The notes beneath the pieces are model-generated. The model did no database searches, had not been told where the DNA came from, and saw only the letters and a program-made list of their open reading frames with translations. From positions 1-10,465 of the forward strand of contig JAKEGR010000369.1 of assembly GCA_022615465.1 (NCBI GenBank): DNA of 10,465 bases. Reading direction: 5' to 3'. Both the position numbers and the translations under genes were made by a program. Source of the DNA: Planctomycetota bacterium. GTDB lineage: Bacteria > Planctomycetota > Planctomycetia > Pirellulales > Lacipirellulaceae. This document shows, one piece after another, positions 6,834 to 10,465 of the stretch (positions within the stretch are counted from its first letter, which is position 1; each line of letters begins with the position of its first letter).

Positions 6834-8045
6834 ATGGATCGCAGGATATTATTTCTCGCGTTCGCGGCAGCGATTTCGCTACCAACCGCCGGTTGGTCCG
6901 CCCTGATCATCGACCCGCCGCGGCCGGTCGTGTATCGGGCGACAGTGCAGATCATCGAGACAGCCCTCGACGATGGCACCTCGCCGGCCACAATTTTCGG
7001 TGATGCGACGCAACGTGCGAGTATCGAGGCGGGGGTGGACGCCATCTGGTCTCAGGCCGGCATCGATATCGATTTCCTGCCGTCGGTCATCCGCTACAAC
7101 GACACCTTCGCTTACCAGGGTACGCAAGCCGTCGGTGCCGTCCGCCCGACGAGCGGTTTGCGGATCATGATCAAGAACGCGGGCAACGAGGGCGGGATTC
7201 TCAACCCCGATCCATCCGTGGTCAACATGTTTTTCGTCAATGTGGTGCCTGGATTCAGCCTGCACGGTGAGAGTTGGGCAGGGGGCATTGCCAATATCGG
7301 CAGCAACGGAATCGACCTGTTCGTGGGGGATAATCTGCTCACAACCCAAAATGGCCGCGACTCGATTGCCACGCTCGTCGCCCACGAACTTGGCCATAAC
7401 TTTGGGCTGCAGCACACGGCCAGTGGCACACCGAATCTCATGGCTTCCTCAAATCGTACTTCGATGCAACTGACAGACGAACAGATCGCGGCGATTTTCC
7501 AATGGCAATTTCGCAGCGACGAGGTCGCCTACATCCCCTCGGGCGGCACCGGCTTCGCGGAGTTGATCCCTTCGGAAATACCCGGCGACTACACACGCGA
7601 CGGCTCCGTCGGTGCAGCGGATTATACACTGTGGAGAGATTCGCTCGGTTCAACAACTTACCTGGCGGCCAACGGCAATGGCAACAACATCGTCGATAAC
7701 GGCGATTACACCGTGTGGAAGGACAACTTCGGCCAGAGCGTTGCCCCCCACTCCCTCCGAGGAGATTACAACGAGGATGGCATGGTCGACGCGGCCGATT
7801 TCACCGTCTGGAGCGATTTCCTTGGTTCCACGACCAATCTGGCCGCCGACGGCAATGTCAACGGCGTGATCGATGACGGGGATTACACGGTTTGGAAAGA
7901 GAACTTCGGCGCAGTGGTGCCAGTGGGGGTATTCCTGCCGCAGCCCGTTCCCGAACCGTCCTCGATCGCAGCAGCCATGGTCGCGGCCATGGTGCTCCTA
8001 TGCAGGGGGCAGCCTACTTTCCGGATTCGTCGGCATCAAAGATAA
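6834..8045 (+). CDS. Secreted metzincin-like zinc protease with two dockerin-like modules and PEP-CTERM tail
   Basis: A 403-residue exported protein. The start at ATG 6834 is supported by a strong GGAGG site at 6824-6828, unusual in this window. Residues 1-22 form a signal peptide (MDRR, then a hydrophobic stretch, then GWSA). The mature N-terminal domain carries the zinc motif HELGHNFGLQH (His184, Glu185, His188, His194) and a Met-turn candidate at Met203, the pattern of metzincin metalloproteases. Two 51-residue dockerin-like modules follow (251-301 and 310-360), each with two GDY/DGN calcium-loop repeats. The C-terminus has VPEP (372-375), a short hydrophobic stretch and an Arg-rich end (RIRRHQR), the PEP-CTERM signal handled by exosortase/archaeosortase-type systems. 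The protein is therefore expected at the cell surface or in the matrix. Its substrate is unknown. The 3' end overlaps the opposite-strand membrane-protein gene by 32 bp. Confidence 0.9.
   Translation: MDRRILFLAFAAAISLPTAGWSALIIDPPRPVVYRATVQIIETALDDGTSPATIFGDATQRASIEAGVDAIWSQAGIDIDFLPSVIRYNDTFAYQGTQAVGAVRPTSGLRIMIKNAGNEGGILNPDPSVVNMFFVNVVPGFSLHGESWAGGIANIGSNGIDLFVGDNLLTTQNGRDSIATLVAHELGHNFGLQHTASGTPNLMASSNRTSMQLTDEQIAAIFQWQFRSDEVAYIPSGGTGFAELIPSEIPGDYTRDGSVGAADYTLWRDSLGSTTYLAANGNGNNIVDNGDYTVWKDNFGQSVAPHSLRGDYNEDGMVDAADFTVWSDFLGSTTNLAADGNVNGVIDDGDYTVWKENFGAVVPVGVFLPQPVPEPSSIAAAMVAAMVLLCRGQPTFRIRRHQR
7584..7913 (+). repeat. Tandem dockerin-module duplication inside the protease gene
   Basis: Two coding units (7584-7736 and 7761-7913) lie 177 bp apart. 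By hand alignment their protein products match at about two thirds of positions (34 of 50). Sharply conserved blocks are LGSTT, AADxTxW and DYTVWKxNFG. The pattern indicates a module duplication with later drift. Each unit holds two EF-hand-like calcium loops, making four in all. Confidence 0.85.
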
Positions 8046-8262
8046 ACCGATCGATGCTGGCTAACGCGCCCAGTGCCACCGAAAAGCCGACGAATGCCGC
8101 GGCCGCCTTGCCGCTTTCACACAGAAGTTCGTAGTCCGGCTGAATCCGCAGTGTTCCAACCCAATCGACGAGCCACCACACGCTCAGCACGGCCGAAATC
8201 CAGGCCGCGATCAGAGCCGCCCAGGCGGCAAGTTCGATCGTTCGTTCAAACAGCCAACGCAT
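8014..8262 (-). CDS. Small two-helix membrane protein of unknown function
   Basis: An 82-residue protein with two predicted membrane segments, about residues 9-31 (a Trp/Ala-rich stretch) and 57-75, joined by a polar loop, and an acidic tail ending DADESGK. The ATG at 8262 is preferred because GAGGTGG lies about six bases upstream; a TTG at 8280 in frame is the alternative. I do not recognise the family. It lies 109 bp downstream of the HD-GYP gene on the same strand but has its own candidate promoter. Its last codons overlap the end of the protease gene on the other strand. Reality is supported by the ribosome binding site, the coherent membrane topology and the lack of another gene in this interval. 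Confidence 0.65.
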   Translation of the reverse strand: MRWLFERTIELAAWAALIAAWISAVLSVWWLVDWVGTLRIQPDYELLCESGKAAAAFVGFSVALGALASIDRFIFDADESGK

Positions 8263-8322
8263 TGCCCACCTCGCTTTCAAGCCGATTCACACCAGGTTCT
8301 TGGCTTTCCGCCGCAGGCCAGG

Positions 8323-8351
8323 AGTATAGAATGTTCGACGGGAACCGGAAA
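8323..8351 (-). promoter_or_regulatory. Candidate promoter of the small membrane protein
   Basis: On the minus strand TATACT (8328-8323) is a five-of-six match to a sigma-70 -10 box, and TTTCCG (8351-8346) lies 17 bp upstream as a weak -35. Transcription would begin near 8316, about 54 bp before the ATG. This would let the gene be expressed independently of the upstream HD-GYP gene. Confidence 0.35.
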
Positions 8352-8371
8352 GGTCGCATGGTGCCGTTGTG

Positions 8372-10231
8372 TCAGATGGCGGGGAAATCGGCGATGGCTG
8401 AGGTGAGCGAACCCTGTCCGGGGCCGTGTTTGCCCTTCAGCAACAGCGGGGCACGTTCCTGCTCGCCAATGCGGCGAAGCTCATCCCGCACCTGGAATAC
8501 GGTCGCGATGACGTTCGGATCCCACTGCTTTCCGGCCCCCTCGCGTAAGATGGCATCCACCTTCTCGTCGGGGAAGCCTTTACGGTAGGGGCGATCGCTT
8601 GACATGGCGTCGATCGAGTCGGCCACGGCGAGAATTCGAGCAAGATTCGGAGTGGCTTCACGTTGGAAGCCGCCCGGATATCCTTCTCCGTCCCAGGCCT
8701 CATGATGATGCCGCACAACGGGCAGCACCTTGTCAAGCTGTTTGATGCCGTCAAGGATGTGGCAACCAAGGTCGGGGTGCGTCTTAATGTGTTCGAGTTC
8801 GTCCGGCGTGAGCGACCCCGGCTTGCGCAACACGTTGTCGTCGATGCCTATCTTGCCAATATCGTGCAGCAGGCCGGAGAGGTAGATCGTGTCCAATTCC
8901 TCCTTCGAGCAGCCCAGCCGGCGCGCCAAGCAGACGGCCAGCCGGGCCACGCGGTCGCTGTGGCCGCAGGTGTACTGGTCCTTGGCGTCGATCGCGGAGG
9001 TAAGAGCGCGGACAACGCTGGCAAACAGGTCCGATTGTTCATGGTACAGGGCGGTATTGCCGCTGTGGATACCCAGGATCGTGGCGATGCTTGCCATCAG
9101 GCAGGCTTCGACGGTGCCAAACTCGACTTCGCTGTTCGTCACGTTGCCAGCGCCGGTGTGATTGAGCGCGAGTAACCAGCCAAAGTGCCTGTTGCCTTCG
9201 CGAATCGGCACGGAGGTGACTTCCCGCACATCTGGATAAAACCAGGTTGGAACACTGGTGGCCGAGCGATTCAATACGATCGGCTCGGTCGCCACATGAG
9301 GACCTAGCCGCTCGATAAACGACTCGAATTCGTGCTCCTCGATCGGGCATTCCCCATGGCAAATCAGCACAGGTTGCTCTTCCATTCCCTGTTGGATGGC
9401 GGCCTGATCGTGCAAGTCGCTCGAGGAATTAAGCCAGATCACGATACATTTGGCCGGAACGACTGCCGCGAGCCAGGCGACGGACAAACGGCACAATTCG
9501 GTGATGCCCTTGGAAATGGATAAGTGTTTTGTCAGCCGATGGAGAAGCGTGATTTCTTCGAACGTATGGAGCAAGTGCGCGGAAAGATCGGCTAACTGCC
9601 GTTTTAGTTGGACTGCTGACAGTTGCAGGGCCGCGTTTTCGGTGATGGCCTGGCTGATTTCCTGAATGGCATGAGGAGGCCAGGGCGTTTGCCCTTGCGC
9701 CCAGTGGAATGCCTGCCCCGGGTCGATGCCAAACTCACGGGCAGCGGCAGTGATTTGCTCTTCCCGGTCGACCCGCTCGGTCAAAAACATAGCCAGGGCC
9801 ACGCATGACGGCTCGACCGCCCTGGTGGGAAGTGGCACTGCCAACAACAGCAGCGGGGACATCTCATCAAGAATTTCCGCGCGGCCGCGTTCCGCGATCG
9901 TCTGGCACATCGCCAACCGGTTTCCCAACTCGTACGCCAGGCTGCCATGGGCCGTCTGAAGCTCGCTTCCTGTCGAGCAATCAATAACAGCGAGCGGCTG
10001 CTTGAAAGCACGCTCGAGTGATTGCACCACTTGCTGGATTTCGTATCGCAAGCACCGGTTCACTTCCGCCGGCGATAACGTGGGGCGATTGCCCGACTGC
10101 AACAAGATTCGGTCCTGGTAGAACGCGGTCACGCTCGATGCCTCCCAGTACGGGCAGAAAACCGCCGGCGGCGTCCGATCTATCGGAGTCCAACGCCAAT
10201 CATCGATGCCGCGGTTCCTCTCCCGAAGCAT
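8372..10231 (-). CDS. HD-GYP domain phosphodiesterase-type regulator with central GAF-like domain
   Basis: A 619-residue soluble signalling protein. Residues about 400-590 form an HD-GYP domain, the family that hydrolyses cyclic di-GMP and related dinucleotides. It shows His424 (CGHSDR), His456-Asp457 (LLHDIGKIGI), the triple His508-510 with Glu511, and GEGYPGG (515-521), with WDP near the end, so the metal-site residues appear intact. Residues about 222-395 read as a GAF-like sensor domain, preceded by a helical linker (about 186-222). Residues 1-185 are not recognised; the part at 75-150 (PLAVIDCSTG and LLLLAVPLP) has a GAF-like rhythm and may be a second, degenerate sensor domain. There are no membrane segments, no receiver domain and no GGDEF domain. 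The start at ATG 10231 has no visible Shine-Dalgarno site. The catalytic class is firm; the actual ligand and nucleotide are inferred. Confidence 0.9.
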   Translation of the reverse strand: MLRERNRGIDDWRWTPIDRTPPAVFCPYWEASSVTAFYQDRILLQSGNRPTLSPAEVNRCLRYEIQQVVQSLERAFKQPLAVIDCSTGSELQTAHGSLAYELGNRLAMCQTIAERGRAEILDEMSPLLLLAVPLPTRAVEPSCVALAMFLTERVDREEQITAAAREFGIDPGQAFHWAQGQTPWPPHAIQEISQAITENAALQLSAVQLKRQLADLSAHLLHTFEEITLLHRLTKHLSISKGITELCRLSVAWLAAVVPAKCIVIWLNSSSDLHDQAAIQQGMEEQPVLICHGECPIEEHEFESFIERLGPHVATEPIVLNRSATSVPTWFYPDVREVTSVPIREGNRHFGWLLALNHTGAGNVTNSEVEFGTVEACLMASIATILGIHSGNTALYHEQSDLFASVVRALTSAIDAKDQYTCGHSDRVARLAVCLARRLGCSKEELDTIYLSGLLHDIGKIGIDDNVLRKPGSLTPDELEHIKTHPDLGCHILDGIKQLDKVLPVVRHHHEAWDGEGYPGGFQREATPNLARILAVADSIDAMSSDRPYRKGFPDEKVDAILREGAGKQWDPNVIATVFQVRDELRRIGEQERAPLLLKGKHGPGQGSLTSAIADFPAI

Positions 10232-10241
10232 ACGTTATGAG

Positions 10242-10253
10242 GGGTCGAGACCC
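10242..10253 (-). promoter_or_regulatory. Short inverted repeat just upstream of the HD-GYP start
   Basis: GGGTC-GA-GACCC is a perfect 5+5 inverted repeat whose edge lies 10 bp before the ATG. It could be an operator or a small hairpin limiting ribosome access. It lies where a Shine-Dalgarno site would be expected, and none is present. Confidence 0.3.
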
Positions 10254-10302
10254 GCTTGAGATAAGGGGGAGTTGGAAGCCTAACCGGGCCGGCGCGCATG
10301 GC

Positions 10303-10356
10303 GGGAGCGGAAGGTGCGTCGCGGTTATTCCGGTTATGACGCGCCGCGCCGCTCCG
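10303..10356 (-). terminator. Long imperfect stem-loop after the upstream minus-strand gene
   Basis: GGAGCGG (10304-10310) pairs with CCGCTCC (10349-10355), and GGTGCGTC (10313-10320) with GACGCGCC (10338-10345, one G-U pair), separated by a small AA/GCG internal loop. The structure begins about 20 bp past the stop at 10377 on the minus strand. No U-tract follows, so it may be a 3'-end structure, a weak terminator or an attenuator ahead of the HD-GYP gene. Confidence 0.4.
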
Positions 10357-10376
10357 CTCAAAACAAAGAACCCGCT

Positions 10377-10465
10377 TCAATTGTCCGCCGGCCCCCGGAG
10401 ACGCTGCTTGTATCGCGCGCTGGCACGCTGCAACACGCCGACTTCTTCGTCCGAAAGCTCGGACA
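10377..10465 (-). CDS. C-terminal end of a truncated gene, perhaps a gamma-carbonic-anhydrase-like protein
   Basis: The minus strand is open from the window edge to TGA at 10379-10377, giving 28 residues of amphipathic helix (SELSDEEVGVLQRASARY, then KQRLR and a polar end). The pattern LSxEEVxxLQxxAxRY recalls the C-terminal helix of gamma-carbonic anhydrase/YrdA-type hexapeptide proteins, but so short a piece cannot settle this. Its stop is 145 bp upstream of the HD-GYP start, with a stem-loop between. Confidence 0.5.
   Translation of the reverse strand, partial: SELSDEEVGVLQRASARYKQRLRGPADN

Noticed and set aside
10180..10380. 66-codon minus-strand frame across the HD-GYP leader
   Set aside because: It overlaps the HD-GYP start, has a TTG start, is rich in Arg/Pro/Ala with no domain, and runs through the stem-loop.
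1..10465. CRISPR arrays, tRNA/rRNA genes, insertion sequences and phage or defence genes
   Set aside because: I saw no regularly spaced repeats, cloverleaf or rRNA-like segments, transposase motifs or known defence-gene motifs anywhere in the window.

Overview
The window reads as an ordinary chromosomal stretch of a moderately GC-rich bacterium of the phylum Planctomycetota, most likely a Pirellulales-type organism. The grounds are a secreted metalloprotease that combines dockerin-like calcium repeats with a PEP-CTERM sorting tail, a large cytochrome of a type familiar from planctomycetes with a single C-terminal CxxCH, genes that mostly lack clear Shine-Dalgarno sites, and a shortened UvrC. 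This placement is inferred from family composition; no rRNA or other phylogenetic marker is present.

Layout. Bases 1-802 (+) hold the C-terminal part of an ABC-F ATPase cut by the window edge. Two minus-strand genes follow in convergent orientation: a UxaC-like metal-dependent isomerase/hydrolase (885-2171) and, upstream of it in the same direction, a C-terminally haem-binding cytochrome (2207-3196). A divergent intergenic region (3197-3367) separates them from a plus-strand alpha-D-phosphohexomutase (3368-5179). A perfect palindrome and then uvrC (5256-6617) follow. After a stem-loop and a short leader comes the secreted metzincin-like protease with two dockerin-like modules and a PEP-CTERM tail (6834-8045). 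Its last bases overlap, tail to tail, a minus-strand gene for an 82-residue two-helix membrane protein (8014-8262). Upstream of that lies a large minus-strand GAF/HD-GYP signalling protein (8372-10231). The right edge holds the last 28 codons of another minus-strand gene (10377-10463).

How the genes work together. No single pathway links them. They span translation (ABC-F), sugar metabolism (UxaC-like protein, phosphohexomutase), redox chemistry (cytochrome), DNA repair (UvrC), surface proteolysis (PEP-CTERM protease) and cyclic-di-GMP or related signalling (HD-GYP). The likely transcription units are cytochrome with the UxaC-like gene (35 bp gap) and possibly phosphohexomutase with uvrC (76 bp gap containing a hairpin).

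I found no mobile element, CRISPR array, tRNA or rRNA, and no convincing undescribed system. The points most worth a second look are the UvrC that keeps both nuclease modules but has no helix-hairpin-helix domain, the protease with tandem dockerin modules, the large haem-less N-terminal part of the cytochrome, and the unassigned N-terminal third of the HD-GYP protein.
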